NCBI RefSeq assembly: GCF_000424105.1
Contig: NZ_AUJG01000005.1
Coordinates: 62,001 to 126,000 of the forward strand
Length of the DNA stretch: 64,000 nucleotides
Source: Lachnospira multipara ATCC 19207
GTDB lineage: Bacteria; Bacillota; Clostridia; Lachnospirales; Lachnospiraceae
Reading direction: 5' to 3'
Shown piece after piece: positions 57,178 through 64,000 of the stretch. The stretch's first letter is position 1, and every line of letters starts with the position of its first letter. The position numbers were made by a program, and so were the translations under genes. Under the pieces are notes generated by a model. That model was given only the letters and a program-made list of their open reading frames with translations. It was not told where the DNA came from and made no database searches.

Positions 57178-58542
57178 TTAATTGTTCTCATCTGCCATTG
57201 CTGCACGAATCATAATCGCGCACTCAACTCTCTTTCTTTCGAGTTCACATCCAACATCGTAAGCATCATTGATGTTACCGTGGAAGTTATATGAATTGGC
57301 AGCACAACCGCCACTGCAGTAGAATCTAGCGAAACAATTCTTACACTTTTCCTTAGTGTAAACGTTGCTAGCCTTAAACATCTTTCTAATTTCAGGCTTT
57401 GTAATACCTTCGTCAACGTTACCCATAATGAAATCTTCATTACCTACGAACTGATGACAAGGATATAAATCACCCCAAGGTGTTACTGCTAAATATTCAC
57501 ATCCTGAACCACACCCAGAAAGTCTCTTAGCTACACAAGGACCGCCCTGTAAATCGATCATGAAGTGGAAGAAGTTAAAGCCTTTTCCTGCCTTCTTTCT
57601 CTTAACGATCTCTGCAGCTAAAATATCATATTGTTCTTTAAGAGTATCAAGATCCTCTTCTCTAATTGCATAGTCATCTGTTGGCTGAGCAACTACTGGC
57701 TCAACAGAAATCTGCTCGAATCCTTCATCTGCAAAATGTAAAACGTCCTTTGCAAAGTCAAGATTGAAATGTGTAAATGTACCACGAATGTAGTAATTCA
57801 TCTGATTTCTGCTTTCTGCAAGCTTCTTAAACTTAGGCATAATGATATCGTATGAGCTCCTTCCGCTTGAACGAACTGGTCTCATCATATCGTTGATTTC
57901 CTTACGTCCATCACAACTTAAAACGACATTACTCATTTCCTTATTAGCAAATTCCATAATCTCGTCGTTAAGTAAGATACCATTAGTTGTTAATGTAAAT
58001 CTAAACTTCTTGTTGTTAGCCTCTTCAAGAGAACGACCGTAAGCAACAAGCTGCTTAACTACTTCAAAATTCATTGTAGGTTCGCCACCAAAAAAGTCAA
58101 CCTCTAAGTTTTTTCTGCTGCCTGAGTTAGCAACTAAGAAATCAAGTGCCTTCTTACCAACTTCAAAGCTCATCATTGCTCTTCTACCATGATATTCACC
58201 TTCATCGGCGAAGCAATACTTACAACCTAAGTTACAATCATGTGCAATGTGAAGACAAAGTGCCTTTACAACTGTAGGTCTATCTGCAAATGAGTCAATA
58301 TATGGCTCATAAATATCCTCTGTAAATAACTGTCCTGCTTCCTTTAGTTCTGTTATTTCAGCATAGCATTCTTCTACGTCTTCCTTAGAATATTTGCCAT
58401 CAAACTGACAGACTACTTCTTCTACTGTGTGTCCTTCATAAGCAGCTATAATATCGTATACCATATCATCAACCACATGAACAGAACCACTGTTAACATC
58501 TAATACGATGTTATATCCATTATTCTTATACTGATGTACCAT
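57178..58542 (-). CDS. scfB: Radical SAM SCIFF maturase
   Basis: 454 residues. N-terminal RiPP-recognition region (about 1-85), a radical SAM domain with the cluster motif CNLGCKYC (C103, C107, C110), and a C-terminal SPASM domain with a long cysteine series (GPCVAKRLSGCGSGC, LYPCHQF, CKNCFARFYCSGGC, and a further Cys) for two auxiliary [4Fe-4S] clusters. It forms thioether crosslinks from cysteine sulfur to partner residues in the SCIFF precursor encoded just upstream (58677-58823). Known in Clostridia as the ranthipeptide ScfB. It begins after the attenuator-like hairpin at 58629-58665 and is followed by secDF. Confidence 0.95.
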   Translation of the reverse strand: MVHQYKNNGYNIVLDVNSGSVHVVDDMVYDIIAAYEGHTVEEVVCQFDGKYSKEDVEECYAEITELKEAGQLFTEDIYEPYIDSFADRPTVVKALCLHIAHDCNLGCKYCFADEGEYHGRRAMMSFEVGKKALDFLVANSGSRKNLEVDFFGGEPTMNFEVVKQLVAYGRSLEEANNKKFRFTLTTNGILLNDEIMEFANKEMSNVVLSCDGRKEINDMMRPVRSSGRSSYDIIMPKFKKLAESRNQMNYYIRGTFTHFNLDFAKDVLHFADEGFEQISVEPVVAQPTDDYAIREEDLDTLKEQYDILAAEIVKRKKAGKGFNFFHFMIDLQGGPCVAKRLSGCGSGCEYLAVTPWGDLYPCHQFVGNEDFIMGNVDEGITKPEIRKMFKASNVYTKEKCKNCFARFYCSGGCAANSYNFHGNINDAYDVGCELERKRVECAIMIRAAMADENN

Positions 58543-58628
58543 TAATAAATTACCTCTTCTAACTTGTGCATCCTATTAATACACTTCCAAACTTACTTTT
58601 TCATTTTTATTAACCAAAAGAAATCCGC

Positions 58629-58665
58629 AAAAATAAGAGAGTGTCGAAATGCTTTAACACTCTCT
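58629..58665 (-). terminator. Hairpin between scfA and scfB
   Basis: Minus-strand stem AGAGAGTGT/ACACTCTCT (58636-58644, 58657-58665) followed by TTATTTTT. It ends most precursor transcripts and probably lets a minority read into the maturase, giving excess precursor. Confidence 0.75.
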
Positions 58666-58676
58666 TTCAAAAATAA

Positions 58677-58823
58677 TTAATTATTCTTGTTCTCGCAGCT
58701 CTGATTTCCAACTGTACAAGATGTCTTGCAAGCTGACTGACATGATGTCTGGCATTCGCCACATCCACCGTTCTTCATTGTGTCCTTTAATACACGGTTA
58801 GTGATTGTCTTAATATGTTTCAT
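58677..58823 (-). CDS. scfA: SCIFF ranthipeptide precursor
   Basis: 48 codons. After a 20-residue leader (MKHIKTITNRVLKDTMKNGG) come six cysteines (21, 24, 28, 32, 36, 43) in the spacing of the six-Cys-in-forty-five family; Thr and Ser residues after Cys24, 32 and 36 are the usual thioether partners. GGAGG lies eight bases before the ATG. Product: a crosslinked peptide made by the adjacent scfB, reported as widely conserved in Clostridia and tied to quorum-like signalling; export route is not visible here, though secDF lies next to it. Confidence 0.95.
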   Translation of the reverse strand: MKHIKTITNRVLKDTMKNGGCGECQTSCQSACKTSCTVGNQSCENKNN

Positions 58824-58855
58824 GACAAAACCTCCTTTATAAAACTGACTATAAG

Positions 58856-58884
58856 ATTATAACATTTTCTTATTATTTTTACAA
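58856..58884 (-). promoter_or_regulatory. scfA promoter
   Basis: Minus-strand TTGTAA (58879-58884), 17-base spacer, perfect TATAAT (58856-58861), about 33 bases before the ATG. It is a strong, isolated site for the SCIFF operon. Confidence 0.8.
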
Positions 58885-58919
58885 TAATTTCACTTGGTGA
58901 CAAATTTATTTATAAATGC

Positions 58920-58949
58920 AAAAAAGAACCGGTGCAAAGCCGGTTCTTT
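58920..58949 (-). terminator. aroK terminator
   Basis: Minus-strand stem AAAGAACCGG/CCGGTTCTTT (58923-58932, 58940-58949) followed by T6. Confidence 0.85.
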
Positions 58950-58963
58950 ACTGAATTCTTTAC

Positions 58964-59470
58964 TTAATTGTTCTTTAATAAATCCACAAGCTTTGCAACT
59001 GTTTCTTCTAATGTACAATCTTTTTCTTCCACTGTTAAGTTTGCATACTTTTCGTATAGCTTAGCTCTTGTGTTATACATATCCTCAAGAGTCTCGCCTT
59101 CATGAAGCACAACACCGCGCTCCTTAGCATTTTTAAGTCTTCTAAAAAGCTCTTCCTTTTCTAGTTTCAAATACACTATCAAAGAATTCTTAGCTAGCTT
59201 CTCCATAGCATTGGCGCTATAAACTGCACTACCACCTGTGGCAATAACTGTGTTGTTAACTTCTATTGAAAGAATTGCATCTCCTTCACACTTTACAAAG
59301 CCATCAATTCCCTTCTCTTCTATGATTTTGCTTAGCTTCTTGCCCTCACGATTCTGAATAACAATATCTGCATCCACAAAATCCATACCAAGTATCTTAG
59401 CCACAATTACACCAATTGTACTCTTACCCGAAGTTGGCATACCAATCAAAGTAATATTATTAAATTCCAT
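58964..59470 (-). CDS. aroK: Shikimate kinase
   Basis: 168 residues, P-loop kinase phosphorylating shikimate in the chorismate pathway. Walker A GMPTSGKST (10-18), DADIVIQ (substrate aspartate), the FVKCEGD region and ATGGSAV. The P-loop has GMPTSGKS in place of the standard GxxGxGKS. AAGGAAAAG precedes the ATG. Single gene. Confidence 0.88.
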   Translation of the reverse strand: MEFNNITLIGMPTSGKSTIGVIVAKILGMDFVDADIVIQNREGKKLSKIIEEKGIDGFVKCEGDAILSIEVNNTVIATGGSAVYSANAMEKLAKNSLIVYLKLEKEELFRRLKNAKERGVVLHEGETLEDMYNTRAKLYEKYANLTVEEKDCTLEETVAKLVDLLKNN

Positions 59471-59650
59471 ATCTTTTCCTTCTTCCTAAAGATTACTAGA
59501 TTCTTTGTCTGTGTTTTGAAGGCATTGCAAGGTTCTCCTCAGTGCAACTTTACAATGAAACGAAAAATCTAGGTATTTTCCTCGAGTTTTAATTTAGCAT
59601 AAATTGTGGGAAAAGAATACTTTAAAATTTTCGGGGATTAAGGGGTGGTG

Positions 59651-59767
59651 CTGCCGGGAAGTGTGGGACTAACGGCGGCTTGGGGCTGCCGGGAAGTGTG
59701 GGACTAACGGTGGTTTGGAGCTGCCGGGAAGTGTGGGACTAACGGCGGCTTGGGACTGCCGGGAAGT
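59651..59767. repeat. 35-bp tandem repeat
   Basis: Three full copies (59651, 59686, 59721) and the start of a fourth (59756) of a 35-base unit beginning CTGCCGGGAAGTGTGGGA and carrying GACTAACGG. Copies differ at a few positions. No intervening spacer, so not a CRISPR array. Confidence 0.85.
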
Positions 59768-59868
59768 CACTAAGAAGCTTCTTGGTCGCTTCTTTTAGCT
59801 GAAGTTTAAGTCTAACGGTTGGTTGAAGCTTCCGGGAGTCACTAAGAAGCTTCCTGGTCGCTTCTTTT
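59759..59868 (+). repeat. Repeated hairpin with T-run, two copies
   Basis: Direct repeats at 59759-59796 and 59832-59868, 73 bases apart, each with GTCACTAAGAAGC, a loop and GCTTCTTTT. The second ends in T6 (59864-59869) and forms AAGAAGC/GCTTCTT (59844-59850, 59860-59866), the shape of a plus-strand terminator, although both flanking genes are on the minus strand. A third stem ATTGACCCA/TGGGTCAAT lies at 59876-59913. Confidence 0.65.
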
Positions 59869-59939
59869 TTGAATTATTGACCCAGAAGCTTATTATTTCC
59901 CTGTTGGGTCAATGATTTCCTGGAATCGCACTTCTAGTT

Positions 59940-60302
59940 TTAATCCTAATCGGGAGATTTTTTCCCGTTAGTCCTAAACCCTAATTTTAAAGCAACTTTT
60001 AACTTGCTTTTATAATCCTTATAGGAAATTTTTTCGGGATTAGGTCAAGATTTCAAAAATGGCTCTTTTTAAAAGTGGAAATTGTAGGACTAAATCATTT
60101 TTTTCGCACTATAGGGATTAAATCCCCAACTTGCTTTATCACTCTCGTGGGTGTTATCTAAAATTGTTGATGCAAATCCCGAAAAAGATAATCCTTATAG
60201 AAGCTTTTTTCACCATTGGGATTAAATTCCCCGGACAGATTCCTATATTTCTAGACTCTTCGGGAAAAATCAAAACAATTCTATAGTCCAAAAAGATAAT
60301 CC
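59940..60302. repeat. Degenerate GGGATTA/TAATCCC motif region
   Basis: About 360 bases with no gene. The word GGGATTA or its complement TAATCC, in slightly varied form, recurs near 59943, 60014, 60035, 60112, 60188, 60218 and 60297, with related GTCCTA/GGACTA words between; 60112 and 60218 are self-complementary (GGGATTAAATCCC type). Together with 59651-59767 it makes an 830-base repeat-rich gap. No open frame with a ribosome site seen. Confidence 0.65.
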
Positions 60303-61238
60303 CTACACTTCCTCCGGAATAATCCTAAAGATCAAATCATGTTCCATAATAGCTTCCGCATGTCTTACAAAAAAGACTCTTCCTTTTTTCTTGGCTTTTA
60401 TGACTTCTAGTTTTTCTGCAGTATAGGGACTTAGGATTTCTGCTATTTCTTCATTTTCAAGAACTAAATCTCCAGCCTTTGCAATAGGTCTAAAAAGACC
60501 TGCTGCATTTGTTTGAATTGTAAACATGTCATATTCTTCAACAAAACTTGTCTTTGTGCCAAACTCACCTTCGTAATCTATAAAGCCTTTTTTTGCCATA
60601 AATCTTAAGATGGCCTCTAGGGCAATGTTTGCATTTTCCTCATCCAGACGCTCAGTGGCCTTGGTGTAAACCGAAAAGGCATCTGTTTCAAAAACCTGCC
60701 AATTATAGTTAAGTGTGGTGGTGTCGTAAGGCTTTGGCTTTCTTAAAACTAGATAAGGTAGGCCAAAAAGATAGCCATCATCAGGGTATGTGTAGCCTGT
60801 ATTCATAAGGCGCACATGGGGTAAAAACTCCCCGGCAATGTAAAAGCTAGCCAGCTGAATTCCATACTCATAGCCTTTTAGTTCCCTAAAAATGCTGTTC
60901 GCAAGGCGCTGTGTAGTCTCGCCCTTATCATAGCCTGGAAACATTCTATTAATATCTGTGTTATCCACGGGCCAAAAACGTTTGCCCACATTCATGGAAA
61001 ACTGGCTAGCAGAAGGGATTACTAAGATTCCGTAGTCCTTATTTAGATTCCCTTCGGCCTCGATTTTTGTAAGAGCCTTAACAAGCTTTGCGCAAATATA
61101 CATTTGCTGAAACTCGTCACCTCGCATGGCGCCCATAATGGCTAGGGTCTTTTTGTTACTACCAAATCTATAACCATAAACTGGAATTGCCTGCCTGTAG
61201 GGCATGGCGTTTACCTCAAATAATGTTTCTTGTGTCAT
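60303..61238 (-). CDS. M14-type (AstE/aspartoacylase-like) protein, apparently inactive
   Basis: 311 residues, paralogue of the following gene product. Blocks in common: the TLAIMGAMRGDEFQ region, DINRMFPGY, and the C-terminal biotinyl-like region (ADLVLENEEIAEIL-type). The zinc-binding histidine of HGDE is replaced by Arg39 (MRGDE) and the second zinc-site motif DIHAS is IQLAS, so catalysis is unlikely. It may regulate or dimerise with its neighbour, or bind the product. GGAGG is 11 bases before the ATG; it follows the neighbour by four bases. Confidence 0.85.
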   Translation of the reverse strand: MTQETLFEVNAMPYRQAIPVYGYRFGSNKKTLAIMGAMRGDEFQQMYICAKLVKALTKIEAEGNLNKDYGILVIPSASQFSMNVGKRFWPVDNTDINRMFPGYDKGETTQRLANSIFRELKGYEYGIQLASFYIAGEFLPHVRLMNTGYTYPDDGYLFGLPYLVLRKPKPYDTTTLNYNWQVFETDAFSVYTKATERLDEENANIALEAILRFMAKKGFIDYEGEFGTKTSFVEEYDMFTIQTNAAGLFRPIAKAGDLVLENEEIAEILSPYTAEKLEVIKAKKKGRVFFVRHAEAIMEHDLIFRIIPEEV

Positions 61239-61242
61239 TTTT

Positions 61243-62172
61243 TTACAAACCTCCTAGTACTCTTGCAATTAGGGAACCGTTGTAAACGATTGGATATTCC
61301 CTTAAAGTAAAGACCAAACCGCTTACCGGGCTTTTAAGTTCCTCTTTTATAGTCCCATCAAGGGAATCCACAACAGCCCCTATGATTTCGCCTTTTCTAA
61401 CCCTTCTACCGTGATTAATGTAAGCAATAAAAAGACCAGATTCATTGGCGTTTATAAAGCCAACATGCCCGTCAGTACTAACTATTGGTGGTTTTATAGG
61501 TGCCTCATCACCATCCCACATGTCCATTTTTTTCATAGTTGCCATAATGCCATCAATTAGCTGATCACCATAATCTTTAGTAATTCTCATGCCTACCCCC
61601 ATCTCTACAACAAGAGTTGGAGTGCCTGCCTCATTCAGACTGTAGGCTAGTGTGCTCTCTAAAACTGTTGCTGCCTGATGAACCCAAACAAAGTCCATAT
61701 TCATATGTCTTGCAAGAGGTAGCAAGGTCTTAACCGAATTTTCATTTATTCTAATCTGAGGAATTCCCCTTAAAAAAATGTTACTAGCGTGGATGTCTAT
61801 ACATAGATCCGCTCCACAAATATCTTCATAAATCTTTTTTACCATGTAATCAAAGCCTGAAGAATGGGAGCTTCCCGGAAACATCCTGTTCATATCTAAA
61901 TCATAACCTGGTAAACCTCTATAAATTGTGCTGATTCCCAGAGGATTATTAGCGGGGTAAATGTCAACAATGCCGTGAAGTTTAGATTTATTTTTTTCTA
62001 AAATCTTATTAAGCATAAAACTGACATATTGCCCCTCTAATTCATCTCCGTGGGTTCCTGTTACAATACATATCCTCTTTCCATTATCTCTAGCCTCTCC
62101 CTTAATTCGATTCCTTGGGATTACTAATTTTTCACCTACTGGCAATCCTAAACTAACTACGTTACTAATCAT
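61243..62172 (-). CDS. M14-type succinylglutamate desuccinylase/aspartoacylase family enzyme
   Basis: 309 residues. Zinc ligands intact: H41 and E44 in GTHGDELEGQ, H128 in DIHASN; DLDMNRMFPG is the substrate-loop motif and EMGVGM a later conserved block. Family enzymes cut an acyl or peptide-like amide from an amino acid. GGGAG precedes the ATG. Between the transglutaminase gene (15 bases upstream) and the degenerate paralogue (four bases downstream), so it should be part of the same pathway. The substrate is unknown. Confidence 0.88.
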   Translation of the reverse strand: MISNVVSLGLPVGEKLVIPRNRIKGEARDNGKRICIVTGTHGDELEGQYVSFMLNKILEKNKSKLHGIVDIYPANNPLGISTIYRGLPGYDLDMNRMFPGSSHSSGFDYMVKKIYEDICGADLCIDIHASNIFLRGIPQIRINENSVKTLLPLARHMNMDFVWVHQAATVLESTLAYSLNEAGTPTLVVEMGVGMRITKDYGDQLIDGIMATMKKMDMWDGDEAPIKPPIVSTDGHVGFINANESGLFIAYINHGRRVRKGEIIGAVVDSLDGTIKEELKSPVSGLVFTLREYPIVYNGSLIARVLGGL

Positions 62173-62187
62173 CTATAAACTCCCTTT

Positions 62188-62979
62188 TTAGGCAAGCAAA
62201 GCTTCCTTTAATTTTGTCACCTCCATATAGACCGACTGTCTTTGAAGCACATCACCATTAAAGATGCCCCTTTGAATTGGGCAATCATTATAGTCCCTGC
62301 CTATGCAAAATTTTATGTAGCCCTCATCTACAAAACAGTTTCTAGTTGGATCAAAGCCATACCAATAACCCTCATTCCAAATTTCTACCCAAGCATGTGT
62401 CTCACCCTCACCAATTGTAATTCCACACACATACCTTGCAGGAATCTTTGAAAGTCTACAAAGAGCAAGCATTAAATGTGCATAATCCTGACAAACTCCC
62501 TTTCTTCCCTTAAAGCTATCAGCAGCTGTAGTAAAGATGCCTGTTGTGCCTGTTTCGTAAATCATATAATCATAAACTGCCTTTGAAATAATCCTTGCGG
62601 CTTCATAATGATTTGAAGGTAGATTTAAATTTTTATGAAAATTTATTATCTCCGGACTAGCCTTAGTAAGCTCCGAGGGATAACGATAAGAAGGTAAAGG
62701 TTTTTCAAAAGACTTTTTAGAATCGTCTCGAATCACAGTTCCTATAACCTTATAAGTAAAGGAATCATGGCCTCTATCAATCCTTCCTGTATAAACTGTA
62801 TTTCCAAAGCCATCCTTTAAATACTGTCCACCAGTTACAATAGGGAAATTTGTGTGCATTAAATCCAGCACTTTTTGTCCTTTTTCTTCAATCGGAAATG
62901 ATCTCAGTAAAAAAGCATGATTAGTCACATCCCCTGAAAATTCCACCTTTGTTTGATAGCTAAATCTTAATGTTGTCAT
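62188..62979 (-). CDS. Transglutaminase-like protein
   Basis: 263 residues. N-terminal beta domain (about 1-110, Bact_transglu_N-like) and a transglutaminase core with catalytic triad C163 (KGVCQDYAHL), H195 (GETHAWVEIW) and D210 (GFDPTRN). Such proteins in ATP-grasp/alpha-E clusters act as peptidases or amide-forming enzymes. GGGAGGG lies before the ATG. No signal peptide. Confidence 0.9.
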   Translation of the reverse strand: MTTLRFSYQTKVEFSGDVTNHAFLLRSFPIEEKGQKVLDLMHTNFPIVTGGQYLKDGFGNTVYTGRIDRGHDSFTYKVIGTVIRDDSKKSFEKPLPSYRYPSELTKASPEIINFHKNLNLPSNHYEAARIISKAVYDYMIYETGTTGIFTTAADSFKGRKGVCQDYAHLMLALCRLSKIPARYVCGITIGEGETHAWVEIWNEGYWYGFDPTRNCFVDEGYIKFCIGRDYNDCPIQRGIFNGDVLQRQSVYMEVTKLKEALLA

Positions 62980-62991
62980 AAATATCCCTCC

Positions 62992-63666
62992 CTACAAAAC
63001 TACAAGGTTTTCAACTGCCTTTAACAAATCCTCATCTGAAATATTTAGCTGATTTTCATTACCATATAAATAAATTCGTCCAAGGGACATAGCATTAGTC
63101 TGAAGGCCGGATTTATGCAGCCTGTTTAGCATTTTCTTCATCTCTTTTGCTACATTTTCCAAATTATAACCAAGACGTAGATAAAGGCTTAACCTCTCAA
63201 TGCTAATGCCTGTTTTAATAATGTTTCTTACAAATTCCTCTTCAATAAAATCATCACAGCTTCCTCTAAAAGCCATAACATCATCCACAACCCATTGAAG
63301 CTCCACACCCGGTGCGCTGTCATTCTTTCCAAGCTCTAGAGCATTTACAGCCATCTGGATGTAGGCTAGGGTTTTTGAACTTATGGTTTCTCTTAAAACC
63401 ATGCCGTTAGCTAGCATCTCCTCTGCTGCATGTCTTAAGGAAAATGCATTCTCCTTATCAAAGATGTATTCCTGTATGAAAGCTTCTGGACTCTCATAGT
63501 CTGCTGGGATACCCATTTTCTCACAGTAGTCCTTATAATCTATGGCCGCTCCATCAATCATGCTGTCATACCAATACATCATGTACTGAGTTGTGGATAA
63601 GACGCGCTCGCAATAACGCCCAAGCCAATATAATCTATTAGTTTTAGTTAATGAGACATAATCCAT
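62992..63666 (-). CDS. Alpha-E domain protein
   Basis: 224 residues, all-helical alpha-E (DUF403) family. It opens with MDYVSLTKTNRLYWLGRYCERV, the conserved N-terminal block with RLYWLGRYxER. In bacteria it is regularly found next to or fused with circularly permuted ATP-grasp proteins. Starts inside the end of the ATP-grasp gene (overlap 19 bases), so translation is coupled. Precise biochemistry unknown. Confidence 0.9.
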   Translation of the reverse strand: MDYVSLTKTNRLYWLGRYCERVLSTTQYMMYWYDSMIDGAAIDYKDYCEKMGIPADYESPEAFIQEYIFDKENAFSLRHAAEEMLANGMVLRETISSKTLAYIQMAVNALELGKNDSAPGVELQWVVDDVMAFRGSCDDFIEEEFVRNIIKTGISIERLSLYLRLGYNLENVAKEMKKMLNRLHKSGLQTNAMSLGRIYLYGNENQLNISDEDLLKAVENLVVL

Positions 63667-64000
63667 GTATCCTTAAAACCTCCTCCCTGAGATGAGTTAA
63701 CCACGAAGCTGTCTGGGTTTCTTGAAAATCTTGTCAAACCGCTAGGCCAAAGCTTTGTCTTTCTGCCTGCTAAGACGAATGCTCTTAAATCCGCCTTTCT
63801 ATCCACAGTTTCGCTACCTTCTACAATAGGCAAATCCTCGAAATCTATAACTTCCTGAGCTATAAATCTTCTAGGTTCCTTCTTTATTTTTTCAATAAAT
63901 TCTTCTTTTCTTGCCTTAGTTAATTCTCTTGCAAATACAACGCCGTAGCCTCCAGCTTCTGCCACATCTTTAATTACAAGTTTGTCAAAATTTTCCAATG
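63648..64000 (-). CDS. Circularly permuted ATP-grasp protein, C-terminal part
   Basis: Only the C-terminal 117 or so residues are present; the gene continues past the right edge, and the visible Met near 63998 is internal. Blocks: LVIKDVAEAGGYGVVFARE, PRRFIAQEVIDFEDLPIVEG, RKADLRAFVLAG and LTRFSRNPDSFVVNSSQGGGFKDTW, which match the end of the ATP-grasp family (DUF404/DUF407) that joins amines to carboxylates. Ends TWIMSH, overlapping the alpha-E start; its QGGGF codons also supply the GGAGG that may help start the next gene. Confidence 0.88.
   Translation of the reverse strand, partial: LENFDKLVIKDVAEAGGYGVVFARELTKARKEEFIEKIKKEPRRFIAQEVIDFEDLPIVEGSETVDRKADLRAFVLAGRKTKLWPSGLTRFSRNPDSFVVNSSQGGGFKDTWIMSH

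Noticed and set aside
59651-59767. CRISPR-like 35-bp repeat array
   Set aside because: Units are directly adjacent with no spacers, and no cas genes are nearby.

Overview
The window looks like chromosomal DNA of a low-GC, Gram-positive anaerobe of the Clostridia, most likely a Lachnospiraceae member. This is inferred from the AT-rich sequence and A/T-ending codons, strong GGAGG ribosome binding sites, the SCIFF precursor/maturase pair, a Rex repressor, a CIRCE-controlled hrcA-grpE-dnaK-dnaJ operon, a class D-like sortase and a SecDF fusion. No rRNA, tRNA, CRISPR array, transposase or prophage gene is visible; most of it is ordinary housekeeping chromosome.

Layout. 1-7.1 kb: start of a lipoprotein gene, then the arginine operon argC-argJ-argB-argD (minus strand) divergent from argG (plus), with tandem ARG-box-like sites between them. 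The argC/argJ and argJ/argB gaps hold repeats and large hairpins. 7.1-16.6 kb: glyA, aspS, a MATE exporter and envelope genes (CapA-like lipoprotein, polysaccharide deacetylase, GH13 glucosidase). 16.7-21.8 kb: the class I heat-shock operon with a perfect CIRCE. 22-24.3 kb: a three-gene sortase operon. 24.3-29.4 kb: an EAL/GGDEF protein, thrC, an AP2/HNH-like protein and a CHAP amidase. 29.4-34.2 kb: leuCD, then a coupled set of HMBS-like protein, MecA-like adaptor and S66 peptidase. 34.3-41.3 kb: a membrane-anchored PIG-L deacetylase, a chemoreceptor, ilvN, a diguanylate cyclase and a CBS/CorC protein. 41.3-48 kb: NAD(P)HX repair enzyme, rex, and a methionine synthase whose reactivation domain is a separate gene. 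48.2-54.7 kb: ABC-F protein, HU, a candidate small RNA, CYTH phosphatase, CLC transporter and RecJ. 54.8-59.5 kb: SecDF, SCIFF maturase and precursor, shikimate kinase. 59.5-60.3 kb: a gene-free stretch full of repeats. 60.3-64 kb: permuted ATP-grasp, alpha-E, transglutaminase and two M14-type proteins, running off the right edge.

How the genes work together. Amino-acid synthesis (arg, gly, thr, leu, ilv, met, aroK) and cell-envelope genes dominate. Least understood are the ATP-grasp/alpha-E/transglutaminase cluster paired with one intact and one apparently dead M14 enzyme, the HMBS-like protein coupled to a MecA adaptor, the sortase operon whose first product ends in an IKQTG sorting-like signal, and a C-rich-loop small RNA candidate between hup and the CYTH gene. 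Several gaps hold palindrome-rich or tandemly repeated DNA that no gene explains.
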